NCBI RefSeq assembly: GCF_040436345.1
Contig: NC_133238.1
Coordinates: forward strand, 14,717,147 to 14,781,146
DNA from: Pagrus major
Lineage: Eukaryota; Chordata; Actinopteri; Spariformes; Sparidae
DNA length: 64,000 nt
Direction: 5' to 3'
Numbering within the stretch: position 1 is the first letter of the stretch; each line of letters starts with the position of its first letter. Shown one piece after another: positions 1 to 12,600 of the stretch. The notes beneath the pieces are model-generated. The model worked only from the letters and a program-made list of their open reading frames with translations. It had not been told where the DNA came from and ran no database searches. Both the position numbers and the translations under genes were made by a program.

Positions 1-699
1 AGAGGGTGAAAACTTGTTATCGGCTGTGTGTCTCTGTTTCACTGATCTGCAGCTAAAACAACAGTTACATTTAAACTGTGTCTGTGTTATAAAGACAATA
101 AAACTGAACGTTGAGTCTTAATAAGGAGCTGAAGTTCAGCGCCGCTGTTAAACTTTAACTTGAGACAAACTGAAGAGGCAGCAACATGTTGATGTGAGCG
201 TCTCCTCTGTGTCTGTTATATGACTGTATCACTGTGTCACTGATCTGGAGTCAGCTGAAGTGTTTCTTCACTCTGAGCTCCTTTAATGTTCAACACTCAC
301 ATTTCATTTATTTCACTTTTCATCTCAAAAGTAACTAAATGGAGTAAAAAGTCAAATATCTCCTCTGAGCTGTAGCGCAGGAAAAGTACAACGGAGCAGA
401 AATACTTCAAGTACTTCAACTACAGTACTAGAGTAAATGTACTTAGTTACTTTCCACCTGTGGAACAAACTCTTCAAAATAAAAGTGTGTCAGTTGATGT
501 AGAACAGACTGATGTAAAGTAAATGTGTCTGATTTGATTATTGATCACATTTCAGTGGACAGTGACAGAAAGAGGCGACACTTCCTGTTGGAGGAGTGTT
601 CACAGCTCTGACAGCTCATTTAGTGACACACTTACATTTTTATTCTTTCATTACAAAATAAAAGCTTTCATCTGCTTGTAGAAATGAACAATGGAGCGG
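1..699. other. Non-coding left flank with fish interspersed-repeat remnant
   Basis: No supportable gene. The stretch at about 325-465 has the run of 'agtac' and 'agtaac' motifs ending in 'ttagttactttccacc' that is typical of a very common short fish interspersed element. A partial relative lies at 28665-28730 and another at about 60870-60960. Bases 535-675 recur almost unchanged at 61190-61330, marking the start of the repeated array unit. Confidence 0.5.
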
Positions 700-1672
700 C
701 ACATTGTTGCTGTTTCTAGTGTCGCTAAGCTAACGGCAGCTTGTTGCTGTTTCGAGTGTCGCTAAGCTAACGACAGATTGTTGCTGTTTCTAGTGTCGCA
801 AAGCTAACGACAGATTGTTGCTGTTTCTAGTGTCGCTAAGCTAACGACAGCATGTCTCTGTTTCTAGCGTCGCTAAGCTAACGACAGATTGTCGCTGTTT
901 CTAGTGTCGCTAAGCTAACGACAGATTGTCGCTGTTTCTAGTGTCGCTAAGCTAACGACAGCATGTCTCTGTTTCTAGCGTCGCTAAGCTAACGACAGAT
1001 TGTCGCTGTTTCTAGTGTCGCTAAGCTAACGACAGCTTGTTGCTGTTTCTAGTGTCGCTAAGCTAACGGCAGCTTGTTGCTGTTTCTAGTGTTGCTAAGC
1101 TAACGACAGCTTGTTGCTGTTTCTAGTGTCGCTAAGCTAACGACAGCTCGTTGCTGTTTCTAATGTCGCTAAGCTAACGACAGATTGTTGCTGTTTCTAG
1201 TGTCGCTAAGCTAACGACAGCATGTCTCTGTTTCTAGCGTCGCTAAGCTAACGACAGATTGTCGCTGTTTCTAGTGTCGCTAAGCTAACGACAGCTTGTT
1301 GCTGTTTCTAGTGTCGCTAAGCTAACGACAGATTGTTGCTGTTTCTAGTGTCGCTAAGCTAACGACAGCATGTCTCTGTTTCTAGCGTCGCTAAGCTAAC
1401 GACAGCTTGTCGCTGTTTCTAGTGTCGCTAAGCTAACGACAGATTGTTGCTGTTTCTAGTGTCGCTAAGCTAACGACAGCTTGTCGCTGTTTCTAGTGTC
1501 GCTAAGCTAACGACTGCTTGTTGCTGTTCCTAGTGTCGCTAAGCTAACGACAGCATGTTGCTGTTTCCAGTGTCGCTAAGCTAACGACAGCTTGTTGCTG
1601 TTTCTAGTGTCGCTAAGCTAACGACAGCTTGTCGCTGTTTCTAGTGTCGCTAAACTAACGACAGCTTGTGTT
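700..1672. repeat. 37-bp minisatellite, about 26 copies
   Basis: Tandem repeat with a 37-bp period, measured between successive 'gctaagctaacg' cores at 724 and 761. Two unit types alternate irregularly: one carries 'ttgttgctgtttctagtg', the other 'catgtctctgtttctagcg' (around 850, 960, 1222 and 1370), which hints at multi-unit duplications. The related locus at 61499-61580 has only about two copies, so the array is a variable-number repeat. There is no coding potential. Confidence 0.95.
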
Positions 1673-2410
1673 AACGAGTCAAACATTTTAAATGTGTTAC
1701 ATTACCTTCAGCCGGAGGTTCACACGGACACAACTGTCTGCACCACAACGTTCACAGTGGATGAGACTTTGGACCGGCGCCGCCCAAAGAGGCTGTTAGA
1801 GTTACACATTAATCACATCATATGAATCATATCTGTGAAGTGTCAGTAAAATCTGATGATGTGTTTAATGAGAGTGTAAAGGTCAAATACATGTTCAGTT
1901 GGAGTTACTGTGGTTCAACAAAGCAGCTTTGTGACTTTTAGAGACAAACATCACTTTAACTGACTGTTAGTTTCTATGAGGTCACTACACAACAACTCAC
2001 ACACAACTCACAAGTCGTCATGAAGAAACATTCAAGTACAAACTTGTGTTATAAAATCCTTCAGTTTTTAACTAGAACCTGGTCAAACACACAGTAAAGT
2101 TACATGTTAGTGTCTGTGACTGTGGTTCAGTTCAGGTCCAGTTTGAATGAAGTGTGTTTGACGATGAGTTCACGAGGCGATTAAACTCGAAAATAATAGG
2201 TGTCAGAATATTTCCTTTCTTGACATTTAGTGAGTTTATCTTGTTGACTTGTTAGACTCAGTAGTGAACTGGCTGCTTTTACATCTCCAGCTGAAACTAC
2301 AGGCTGTCAGACTGTCACCTCTGAGCTACAGAGTGCTGTCAGGAGACAGGACGACAGAGACAGAGACGTCTTTGACAGGACGTCGACACTGTTGTTTCTT
2401 CACTCTGGTC
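1673..2410. other. Non-coding spacer of the array unit
   Basis: No gene seen. Bases from about 1664 to 2107 are closely repeated at 61580-61999, so this belongs to the tandem unit. Confidence 0.6.
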
Positions 2411-2785
2411 AGAATGTTAGCTCGTTAGCTGGATGTTAGCTCGTTAGCTGGATGTTAGCTCGTTAGCTGGATGTTAGCTTGTTAGCTGAATGTTAGCTTG
2501 TTAGCTGAATGTTAGCTCGTTAGCTGAATGTTAGCTCGTTAGCTGGATGTTGGCTGGATGTTAGCTTGTTAGCTGAATGTTAGCTTGTTAGCTGAATGTT
2601 AGCTCGTTAGCTGAATGTTAGCTCGTTAGCTGGATGTTGACTCGTTAGCTGGATGTTAGCTGGATGTTAGCTCATTAGCTGAATGTTAGCTCGTTAGCTG
2701 AATGTTAGCTCGTTAGCTGGATGTTAGCTCGTTAGCTGGATATTAGCTCGTTAGCTGGATGTTAGCTCGTTAGCTGAATGTTATT
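2411..2785. repeat. 19-bp minisatellite (GTTAGCT-rich)
   Basis: Tandem array of about 19 units of the type 'gttagctcgttagctggat'. Each unit holds two GTTAGCT heptamers, so a 9-10 bp sub-period is visible. The third array unit lacks it: there the sequence jumps from the equivalent of 2107 to that of about 2867. Confidence 0.93.
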
Positions 2786-3210
2786 GTAAAGTTAAATCAT
2801 ATCTTACCTTTAAAGGACTGAAAGCAGCAGGTGAGAGCAAACACAGTCCGTCCTCAGCTGCTGACAGTCTCTCAGGTGTGCTTCATCACAGGGGGAGGAG
2901 CCCAGGTGAGCTCTCACACTCTGTCTACACGCCCTGATGCCTGCTGGGTCCTAGTGCTCAACCCTGTGCTGCCTTCCCCTCCACATCAATACAAGTCCTG
3001 ACTGTTGTGAAACACATCAGACCTCAGATCAGACAAATGATTTGTTTAAAACATATATATGTAACATGTGGGACGCTAGGACCCAGGTCACCAGGTGGGT
3101 AACCTAGCAACAGCAGCCGCATAGTGCAGGAGATTGCGGGACTTTATCACCTCGTTCATGCTCCTGCCGGCTGAGAAGATTGAGAGAGAAAAGAGTTTTA
3201 AGAGTGTCTG
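2786..3210. other. Non-coding, left junction of the duplicated block
   Basis: No gene seen. Homology to unit B begins at about 3211 (matching 32967), inside a LINE endonuclease remnant. The sequence left of it in unit A is unrelated to that left of it in unit B. Confidence 0.6.
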
Positions 3211-3840
3211 GTGGTCTCTGATAAAAAGAAGGAATTTCACTTTCTCGTCTTCTGCTCTTTTAGCTTCGGCAATAAATGTTCCTGTTTACTGACTTAAGAA
3301 TTTTCCCAACTCAAACTTCAGTAGTTCCCAGTCAGTGTTGTTGATTTTTCCCTTTCAGCCTTGTTGTAAAAACGAGTGATTAAATGAATAATTTCAGTCT
3401 GAACCTTTTCGTGCTTTACCAGGGAATTGTTTCATTTCCAGTAGCAAGATCTCCGGATTGTATGAGATGCATTAAATTGGATGCTTATATGAATCGCTCT
3501 ATGGTCAGTGAGGGCGCGGCAACGATGTGGACTGCACTTTTTTCTTTATCAATGTTATTGGACAGCAGACAGAAATCAATGCGAGACTGGCTGGATCCTG
3601 ATCTGTTGCTCCAAGTGAAGGATCTTTCATCAGGGGATTTTTCTCTCCGTACATCCACAATGTTACATTTTCCCATAAGTGTTGTGAGGTTTGTGCTGAG
3701 GGGGGAGGGAGGCACCTGTCAACAGCATTATCCAGAGCAATATTACAGCCTCCACCAATTAACAGGAGAGAGTTTGGGGATTTGCTGCCCAAATATAATT
3801 CTTTCCTCTATTGAATCAAGTGACTTAAGTGGTCGTGACT
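3211..3840 (-). mobile_element. LINE endonuclease-domain remnant (unit A copy)
   Basis: Minus-strand reading frames across 3485-3792 give pieces typical of the C-terminal half of an APE-type LINE endonuclease. These include 'LLIGGGCNIALDNAVDR' (GDFN-like box, degraded) and 'FTWSNRSGSSQSRIDF', the conserved T-W-S-N...SRIDF block. The pieces lie in different frames, so the copy is frameshifted. Reverse transcriptase is missing here because the copy is cut at about 3211; the unit B copy continues into reverse transcriptase. Confidence 0.75.
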
Positions 3841-6430
3841 TTCTCCCGTCATCTTGTCCTCGTCGTGTCGTCACGTTTCTGTCACAGACTCAACTTCCTG
3901 TTTGTGTTCTGACATGTTCTGTTCTGCTTCTTGTTTGGACCTCAGACGAGGCTTCCTCGTGTTCGTCTCCACTCTTCACTCTTTATTCTGTCATATCGTC
4001 GTCCTCACTTTCCTGCTTTTGCTTGATTGTCAGAGCACTTTGTGAACTGTGTTTAAAGCTGCTGTATAAATAAAGTGTGTGACAGTAAAACTCATATATT
4101 TGTGTGAAGCCTCAGCTTGAAGTATTTCTCAGTACTTTGAGTTTTCTCTGCTCTTTATTCAGCTTTATTCTGCTGGAGTTGGAGGACGTTGCCGCCCTCT
4201 GCTGGTGAAAACACAGCACAGCTGTTGTGTATCCAGTGAGCTCATATCACACTGTTCAGTCTGTATAAATCTCAGTCTGTCACATTTCACTGCACATGTT
4301 TCACTGTTTGTCGTCCTGGAGTCAAATGAGGGAAATGTTCAGTGTTGTTCTGAGGCGGCACAATCACTGACATCTTTTAAATCAGCAGGAAGTCTTTTAT
4401 TAATGCTGCCACCAGGCTGCTTCATTTCAACATGTCTCGTCTGTTTGATTATCCTCCATATTGATCTTTATTTATTGGATTATTTATACACGTCTGCTGT
4501 TATTGGCCTCAACTCTGACATGTTTTAATCCCGTTTCAACCTCGTAAAGCCCTTTTTAACTGTGAAAACTGCTGCATGAATAAAGTTTATTATTATTATT
4601 ATGACACATACAGAACTCAGCACCAGAGCTTCAACTAATAATGCAACGAACCGTCTCAAACAAATGGACGTCAGTGATGATTCATATTTACAGATTCAAA
4701 TCCAACAAACATCCTCAAAATACAGTCGGACTTCAACAGCCACAAAACACTGAGAGAAACACAATGATTGTCATTAAAATGTGTTTTCTTCTCATATAAT
4801 AATCACACAGAAATGAACAGATGTTGACAGTTTATGACGTCACTACGGACATAATTACATGTGTGAACCAACACGATCAAACTGTTTGTTTCATCATTAG
4901 AAACATGAAACAAGTCAGAGTGTTTCAGGTGGAGAGTCGAGTACATCTGATCATATTTTACTGTCCATTTACAACTTTGTTCACAATGACTCTTTACAAT
5001 TAAAGCTACAGACGAGTCAATGTTTCCTGTTTCTGACATTTCACTGATATTTCTGGATTTTACTGGAACAAGAGCCAGAATTCAAAACAGCTGTTGCAAC
5101 ACAGTCTCACTGCCGACGCTTGGTCAGGGCCCTTTCACGTTGTTTACTGACGCTCAACGTCTCCCTCAGCGTCTCATTTCCACGCACGGGGATTCCAGTT
5201 GAGTCCAATGTGACGCTCAGAGCAACTGATCCAGCTCCATTCACTCCTGACTATTGGACCCGGCCGCGGCGCTGAGAGACGCCGTGAGCGTCAGTCCCAT
5301 TGGACAAGTGTGAACCTGACACCTGGAAATATTCTCCTGACAGTCAGCTCGACGTTTAAGGTGGTTTTTCAGTGATATTCTCCGTATTTTTCAACACAGA
5401 AACACCAGTGTGTTTTTGTTCATTACAAAACATAAATGGGTTTAATTCTCTGAGAATCAATGTTGGTGTTTCCCCCTTCGACTCTGAGAAACACGGAGTT
5501 TCATGGTCAGTGTCGGACAGCTAAATGCACTACATTACCCACAATCCTTCAAATTATGAGAAGTGATCTGAAAACCGTTTTTACACCATTTATTTCAAAA
5601 TGAAATAAAATTCAAATACATAAATAATTAAGCTGAAGTCTCAGAATATCGTTTAATTTCAGCTGGCTGTGAGTGACAGGTCAACAGCTTTCAAGGTCAG
5701 TGATTGGACGTTATATTTGCAATGCATCTTGGGACTTGTAGTTGACACCATTCAGTCGGGACACGAGGAACCTTAATTGAGCCACACCCACACCAGACCC
5801 AGGTAAGTCGGCTTGAACTTTTCCAATGTAGCTGAATCAGAGGAATCGAGTAAATTGTGTCCTGTCCACTTATTAGTGTGACTCATTTCTTACACTAACA
5901 GAAATGAGTGAATATGAACAACTCAAATAATCCTGTGAATGTGGTAAAGTATGTCCTGCTGTCTGAAAAACAGGTGGCAGAACAGCTCAGCCCCGTCTGA
6001 GAAACAGTTACAGAAGATGTAAAGAAAAGAATAAATCCAGTCTCAGGTAATAAACTGATGACAGTGTGTGTTATATATTGCTGTAAGTTATATGTTAGTA
6101 TGACTGTTCGCTGTTCTGAACTAGAAATGCCTTGTTTTAACATGGTGATGTAAAGCTGTAAAGAAATAGCAGTGTTAGCTGTTAAATTATAACACACCAA
6201 CACCTCACTTGTCATCTGTGTTTGAGTGCATGTGAATAGTGTGCGTGAATAAAGTCATCCCATTTAAACCAGTGGAAGTTTACACGCTGGGCCCAGTATT
6301 GACAGCATGTAATGTTTTTATCACTTCTTTTGCAATAGGACTATTATACATGAACAAATAACATCCTGTATTTGTGTTTTTCCCCATGAATTGATACTGT
6401 AATCACCTGACAGCAAACAGATCTGATCCC
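3841..6430. other. Non-coding, LINE 3' tails and duplicated spacer
   Basis: No gene seen. Two L2-type LINE 3' tails are recognisable: 'gagcactttgtgaactgtg' followed by 'ctgtataaataaagtg' (about 4030-4080), and a second ending in 'aataaagtttattattatt' (about 4540-4600). The rest is repeated in unit B, and partly in unit C, where the equivalent of about 4585-5855 is absent. Confidence 0.6.
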
Positions 6431-6433
6431 TAC

Positions 6434-8264
6434 ATGTTTCACTCTCATATGCAGAAGGACGAAGCCTCAAAAACAGCTGTGCCCACCTGCCAGGCCCCAA
6501 ATCCCCTCGGGAGGAAGACTTGCAGAGAGTGCGTGTGCCCTTTCCACATGAATGAGGAATTAAAAACAACAAGACAAGCTGAAGGACGATCGCTGGGCAT
6601 CATCTGCAAAGAAACATATAAATTCCAGCCGGACCATCAAGTCGGCCCAGATATCTGAGAGTTTAATCACTCTGATGTAACGAGGGGTCGGCCTCTCACA
6701 CAGCTACACAATCATCTTATTTGTCAGTCAGTCTTGCTTTTTAGTTCATGTGAAACCAACCTCAGGGCTGCAACAAACCATGATGTGTTATTACTGATCA
6801 ACATGATTGTTACACTGTCACTTAACATGATGTATGAAATACATAAATATTATGACAATATGCACAAAGCTTAGCTGCTGAGAGCTGAGCAACAAAGGCA
6901 CCTTAACATCTGTCAAAGCAGTGACGTTGCTGTTGAGCTGTTGCTGATCAGTCTCACTCCTGTCATGCCGAGGTGTCACTGCATATATTTTTCTTCTCTG
7001 TAATTCTTGCAGGTTTTAAACTAAATGCCCTCGGCTACTGTCCGGTCCTGTTTCTGGGGCATCGGGGCGGCAATGGGCAGATTTCTGCGGACACGATGCA
7101 TCACATCTCCCAAACTGACGGGGTTGTCCGAGAGATGATGAAGAAAATGGGGAAACTCTATGAGCAGCTACTGAAAAGTGACTTCATCCTTGTCCAGAGT
7201 GAACATGTCACACTTTCCTGTCCTATGGTGTCGACTTTCATAGGCTCTGTCACTAGATTCAACAGGTGTAAATATACAGGTTGCCCACTGCAACATTCAA
7301 ACCTTATCCACCCTGAGGCTGTTTAGAAATGACCACTTCTGTTGCAGCCTGTTAATCAATGGCTCTTTCCATCCACCTGTCAATCAAATCATCACAATTT
7401 AGCCAGAAACATTTATGCAAATAAAGCCGGTAAAAATGTGTTTCAGTGGATTTTAAGTGAATTAAAACCTGTGCCGAATGATGTCACACGCTGTTTGGCC
7501 ATTACATTTTTATGTCCAATAAATCTGAGACTTTTTCAGGTGTATCCAGTCATTTTTCACACTGAATGGCAAAACAGATTTGTGTTAATGTGACGTTTCC
7601 AGCAGCATTTGTTGCACAGCCTTTTAACCATTAACAGAGAATCTGATGAGGTTGAACACATAAACTTTGTGTTGATACTCATAAAATTAAATCACATTTT
7701 ACATTTTTCATAAGGTTTTTTTCATTTGGTGTCACTGACTTTGCATTAAAATGTTTGGATGGAAACAAAGTTATTGTGGAGACCGAAACAGTGTGATGAG
7801 CGTCCCACAGTAATGGCAGTGCCATCAATGATCCATCTCACACGTTTTAAGTGACAGTAACTACATTTCCATTATGATGATGGTCTGTAATAAATAAACA
7901 AGTTGTTAAAGGAGCTTTATACAAAATCAATTCACTGCTAGTTGTCTAAGTTCTGCCCTGAAATCAAACCAAGATCAATATTCTGTTTAAAAAGGGTTTT
8001 ATTTTATTTGCAATATTTGCAGAGTTGTTGGCTCCACAAGCAGCTTTGGCACCGACTCCTGGATCTCAAGCTGGTCCCTGTAATGGACGACTGTGCCCCC
8101 CTGTGGACAGTCAGCCTGGACCAGGACCAGAACCAGAATCTGTTCTTCACCTGAAACCTGTTGATTCAACATCGCTCCCATCTGAGCCTCCCCTCTCCTC
8201 CCTCTCCTCTCAGCCTCCTCCCTCATCTTTCCTCTTTTCTCAGCCCTACTACGCATGTACATAG
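6434..8264 (+). pseudogene. Decayed three-exon zinc-ribbon-like gene (unit A copy)
   Basis: Not assigned to a named family. Exon 1 (about 6440-6660) encodes 'VPTCQAPNPLGRKTCREC', a zinc-ribbon-like Cys cluster whose first Cys partner looks lost. The frame then slips by one base in the run of five As near 6560 and continues as 'KLKDDRWASSAKKHIN'. Exon 2 (7013-7177) follows a good acceptor and encodes 'KLNALGYCPVLFLG' and 'MMKKMGKLYEQLLK'. Exon 3 (8023-8264) follows 'atatttgcag' and is Pro-rich ('GPGPEPESVLHLKPVDS'). Phases 1 and 1 are consistent across both joins. The first donor is weak (GTTTAA). The A-run slip is identical in unit B, so decay or mis-modelling predates the duplication. The exon joins are inference. 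Confidence 0.5.
7178..8022. other. Putative intron of the zinc-ribbon-like gene
   Basis: No further coding signal seen. It is AT-rich, ends in the pyrimidine-rich acceptor before 8023, and is almost identical to 36927-37774. Confidence 0.45.
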
Positions 8265-9018
8265 CCAACATTCAGTGTGTAGCTAGCTAACATTAACTGC
8301 AGTCTGTAGCTAAGGAGACACACACATGAGCAGAGAGTTTCCTCCTCTCCTCCAACAGGTTGGTTTGTCAGCCTCCATAGTTTCGGTGCTGGGGTTGTGT
8401 TATTTTAGTTCACTGTGTTAGTTTGGGCCGGAGGTCACCGCTGGTTCAGTTGTTCCTTTTCTTTGTTTGAGGATCAGTCTTCATCGAGGTGGTTCAGGGG
8501 GAGACGTGGGGAACGACGGCCCACTGCCTGGTTGGTCCAGCGTCTTCCCATCTTTTGTTCCTTTCAGCCCCTTTTTGTTTGTTCCTGGTTTCTTTTGGGA
8601 ATAATTTGAACGATGTAATAAAAGCTGTGAGTGAACTATGAACCTTGTGTCTGGTGTCCTTCATATGTTGCCTCCTCCAGCCCCTTCTGAGCCTCAGCTC
8701 TGACTTTTATGAACGGAGGCCGTAACACTCGCACAGAAACATTATGAAAGCAGCTAATTCAACATCCTGCTGCACGACTGCTGACTCAGACCAGAAGGAG
8801 ACGCACGTTACGCCTGTTTTAAAGTCTTTACAGCGGCTGCCTGTTAAAGTCCTTCTGTGAGTCACCAGCTTCATGCTGACGACTGTCAAATACAACAAGT
8901 GCAGAACAAAGTGAAGTGATGTCTCAGTTTTAATGTGCAGAACAGAATCATTGATGACGAGGAAACCATCAATCTTTACAATCAGTTTGAATCATTTTGT
9001 ACAAAGTTCACTGATGAA
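8265..9018. other. Non-coding, small LINE relic
   Basis: No gene. Around 8805-8860 the + strand reads 'VLKSLQRLPVK', matching the 'PVLKSLHWLPV' block of L2-type LINE reverse transcriptases, as a short relic. At 8278-8320 there is a single 'tagctagctaac' core. The unit B equivalent of this place carries an expanded 27-bp repeat. Confidence 0.5.
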
Positions 9019-9024
9019 TTTATT
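9019..9024 (-). terminator. Polyadenylation signal of NLR gene 1
   Basis: AATAAA on the minus strand, 95 bp past the stop codon of the B30.2 exon. The equivalent is conserved in unit B at 39000-39005. Confidence 0.6.
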
Positions 9025-9118
9025 ACAAGAAGCTGAAAGATTGATGTGACTGTGATCCTGTACAGACTCAACTGTTCAGCACTGACAATGTTTCTGTGAC
9101 AGGAGGAGACTCTGCAGA

Positions 9119-9690
9119 CTAAACACCACACAGACACACTGAGGAACCAGGACTGGACCACAAGAGCCCAAATCCAGGATAAAGAGGTTCAGTGAATGTG
9201 GTGCTGAAGGTGTGGAGGTGGATCAGTGAGTCAGAGGAGACTCTGTAGAAGGACAGAGTGCCAGCAGGACAGTCCACATACACTGCTACTCTACCAGAGG
9301 AGGAGGAGGAGGAGGAGGAGGAGGAGGAGGAGGAGGAGGAGGAGGAGGAGGAGAGGAGTGTGTCTCTGTTATTGTGTCTGACAGAGTAACGACCATCATC
9401 AGAGCACCACAGACTCCAGGACTGATCATTCAGTCCAAACACACAGTCACTGCCTCCTCTCCTGCTGATTCTTCTGTAACTCACTGATATATTAGCATCT
9501 CCGCTCCACTCGACCTCCCAGTAACAGCGACCAGTCAGACCAGTTCTACACAGCAGCTGAGGAGACTCAAACCTCTCTGGATGATCAGGATATGACTGAT
9601 ACTCTAACACACGTGTCATCTTCCTGTTGTTGTCAGACAGTTTGATGAGTCTGCTGACTGTGTTTGTGTCGACTGTGAGCTCACAGGAAT
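9119..9690 (-). CDS. Gene 1 exon 13: PRY-SPRY (B30.2) domain and stop
   Basis: Acceptor 'tctctccatcag' lies next to 9690. The exon starts in phase 1 and opens '[14 protein letters not shown]', the PRY signature. '[16 protein letters not shown]' marks the PRY-SPRY core and '[16 protein letters not shown]' the late SPRY strands. It ends 'SSVCLCGV' and stop. A run of about 20 serines sits in a predicted loop, encoded by a GGA/GAG-type trinucleotide tract at about 9296-9356. B30.2 domains bind peptide or protein ligands through variable loops; the ligand here is unknown. Confidence 0.9.
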
Positions 9691-12600
9691 CTGATGGAGA
9701 GAAAAAGACACAACACAGCTGCAGTTATTAATGTATCATCAGCGTGGTGATGACATCACAGATGTGACTGAGTGATGTCACAGTGTGAAGCTGAATCAAA
9801 GTAAAAACACACTCACACTTCCTCAGACCTGGTGTCAACCATCGGACTCCAGCAGGCTCCACCCTGAAAGGAGGAGGGGGGTCAGAGCAGCACATCCTCT
9901 TTCAGCATGCAAACATGGACATGACATGACTCATACACAGAAACACAACATGTCCATCAGGCTGCTTCTCCCTGTTTCCCTGAACCTCTTCACCTCTGCC
10001 ACTCTCCTCACACACTGAGAGTGAGCCACAGGATGTTGGTGTGTGTGAAAGAGGACGACAACATGTGAGGACACACACAAACCTCTGTTTGGATTTATGA
10101 CTTCATCTTTATGTTATTGGATGTTGCTGCTGTTTCCTGTGGGCTACCTGACGCTTGCTGTCTGATCCAATGTCAGCTTGTGCTTATGTTTGTATATTAC
10201 AGGACTTTTGGATTTGGATGTCAGAACTTTTGAGGTCAGATTCCTGTTTGAAGCTTCCAGGGCTTTTCTGAATCTCAGCTGCACAGTCTGCTTTTTGTTC
10301 TCGCTGTGTTTCTGCTGCTTTGTTTCACTGTGCAAAGAAACAAATACAGTTTATACGTAATAAATCATCAGGAAACGTTGGACGTTGGTTCCCGACCTCT
10401 GCCACAAAACCAAGTGACAGAGACTCCCAGACTGTTTCCCTCCAGAAGCTCACAAGTGTCACTGAAGCTGTTTGTGGTAGAAACAGCATCATTTCATGTG
10501 TTCATGTTCATGTTACTATAGTTTGGTGCTGGATTGATATCTGATGGATGTTACAGCAGTAATAGTTACTGTGAGGAGAACTTCATGTCATGTTTGATGC
10601 CATTAAAAGCACAACAAATGACAGAACATGTCTCTTAGTGTGAAATCTGCTGTGGTAAACATGATGTGTCCAGATGTGACAGAGGAACATCTGACTATGA
10701 AGCCAGGAATCTGTCTTTCTGTCTGTCTGTCTGTGGTCCACATGTCTCCAGAACCGTTCATCCAGTCTACTTTATACTTGGCAGGTTTGTTGCTGAGGAC
10801 TCACAGAAGTGCAGCGTTGACTTTGAATTCAATGTTAGAAGTTTTTAGGGCCGCGACAACTGACCCATTAAATCCATTATAAAAACAGCTGCCGACCAGT
10901 TTCACGGTGGATTAGCTGGTTGACGTTACGATGCAGGCGCTGTGGCACGGAGCGAGCTGTTTCACTTCATAGTCAAAGACGGTCGAGCCGAAGATACGTC
11001 AGGAAAACACACTCAGTGCAGCAGTTCTGGTCTCCTGCGGTGGGGAGCAGTAAGCCAGCCAATGGCGCCTGGCGTAGCTCAGGTGATGAAACAGGAAGCT
11101 ACTCGGAGTCGCGCCGTCTCCTTTCTGAATGGGCTCCGTTAGCGTTTGCAATATAGCGGAGGCCACGGAGGCAACGGGAACTACAAACGTTACAGAAGAG
11201 AAAAGTGTCCGAGCCAAGTCATCAAAAGTGGCAGCACTTTATATTAAAGTGTTCAAAGAAAACAGCTACAAGATGTGCAGAGCTGCTCTCACATGGCCCG
11301 GTAGCACCACATCACTGAGCAGCTGAAGAGAAAGCACGTCGGAGCCACTACGGGTGAAGGAGACTCGGCACGGTAACTTAGTGAACCTTTCAAACCCAGA
11401 ACCTGTCTACACTGATCCGTAGTGTCCGTCCCTTTAGTCACTGATTGTTCAGTGTTTTAATGAGCAGCAGTGTTTGTTTGTTGGACAGGCTGACTGACAA
11501 AAGTTTGGACAGGATGATTTTGAAGCTGATGAACTTCATCCATTAGTAAACCTGTTGTTCCTGCAAACACAAGATTAGGGCCCGGCTACATCACAGCTTT
11601 CAATTTAAACAGCAGCGTTTAAGACAGAAACACCTTCCACCTGTGCTCTCAGGTTTGTGATGGATCAGTGTCGCCCCCTGCTGGGTAATTAGCTGAAGTA
11701 CGCTCAGAGACACTGGAGGACATAAGAGGAGTTTTTACAATATTTCATGTCATAGTAAGAGATCGTCTGAAGTCAAGTCTTTATTTCTGCACAATAGAAA
11801 CTTGAGCATATCTGTTCTGTTCAAATATATATTACATGTCCTTTTTATTCTCAGTGCACGGCTCAGGCTGCATTCACAATGTCCAGTTATTGTTTCATTT
11901 CATTTCCTAAATTCAAAACTGTCTTTATTGGCACCATGTAACACAAACATGTGGCCAAAGCAAGCGCACAAACATTGAGAAGATAAAGAAGAAGAACATT
12001 CTGGTGTAAAGACGAGTACAGTAGATCAAAACACAACAGAGACAGAACTATAACCAAAGCTGACAATAACAGCACAACACTAAATAATAAGTGTCGTCAC
12101 ATATAACATGAACAACTCTCAGCTGACTGTCACTCACTGTCCCTCAGTTTGTGGCAGCAGAACATAGACTGCTGCTGGATCACAGCTCTTTGGGTTCTCC
12201 CCTAGTAGGACTGTTCATGTTTCTTCATCTACTGGCTCAACAAACCCTTTGTAATCTATTACATGTTGAACATGTGTTTCTCTAATGTGTTGATACTTTT
12301 CACATGTTGTGAGGAAGTGCTGCTCTGTTGTTGTTGTGTTTTATTGTACAGGCCTGATCTGTATTTGCCCTTTACATCAGCACATATTACCTCAAACAAC
12401 AAGGCAGTTACTGAGTTCACTGAGCTTCATGTGAATTGTGCTACTCTGCATACTGATATTATATAATATTGTGTCTCTCACTTCACAAAGAAACAAGTCA
12501 ACATGGCGACTACGTTGTGAGGAAGGAGGCCCCATGACACCACAGCCAGCAGCTGCTCTGACTGATGCTATCCTCAGTATGCTGCTAACACACATGAGGC

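Noticed and set aside
700..1672. CRISPR-like appearance of regularly spaced repeats
   Set aside because: The whole 37-bp unit repeats with near identity and there are no unique spacers. This is a eukaryotic minisatellite in fish DNA.
3384..4073. A 229-residue + strand protein at the start of each unit
   Set aside because: Its first half is antisense to LINE endonuclease and it has no family features. It stays open only because the two copies are so similar.
10144..11330. Many short frames conserved between units
   Set aside because: The conservation is explained by the recent duplication. They lack splice context or recognisable domains, and part is a hAT relic.
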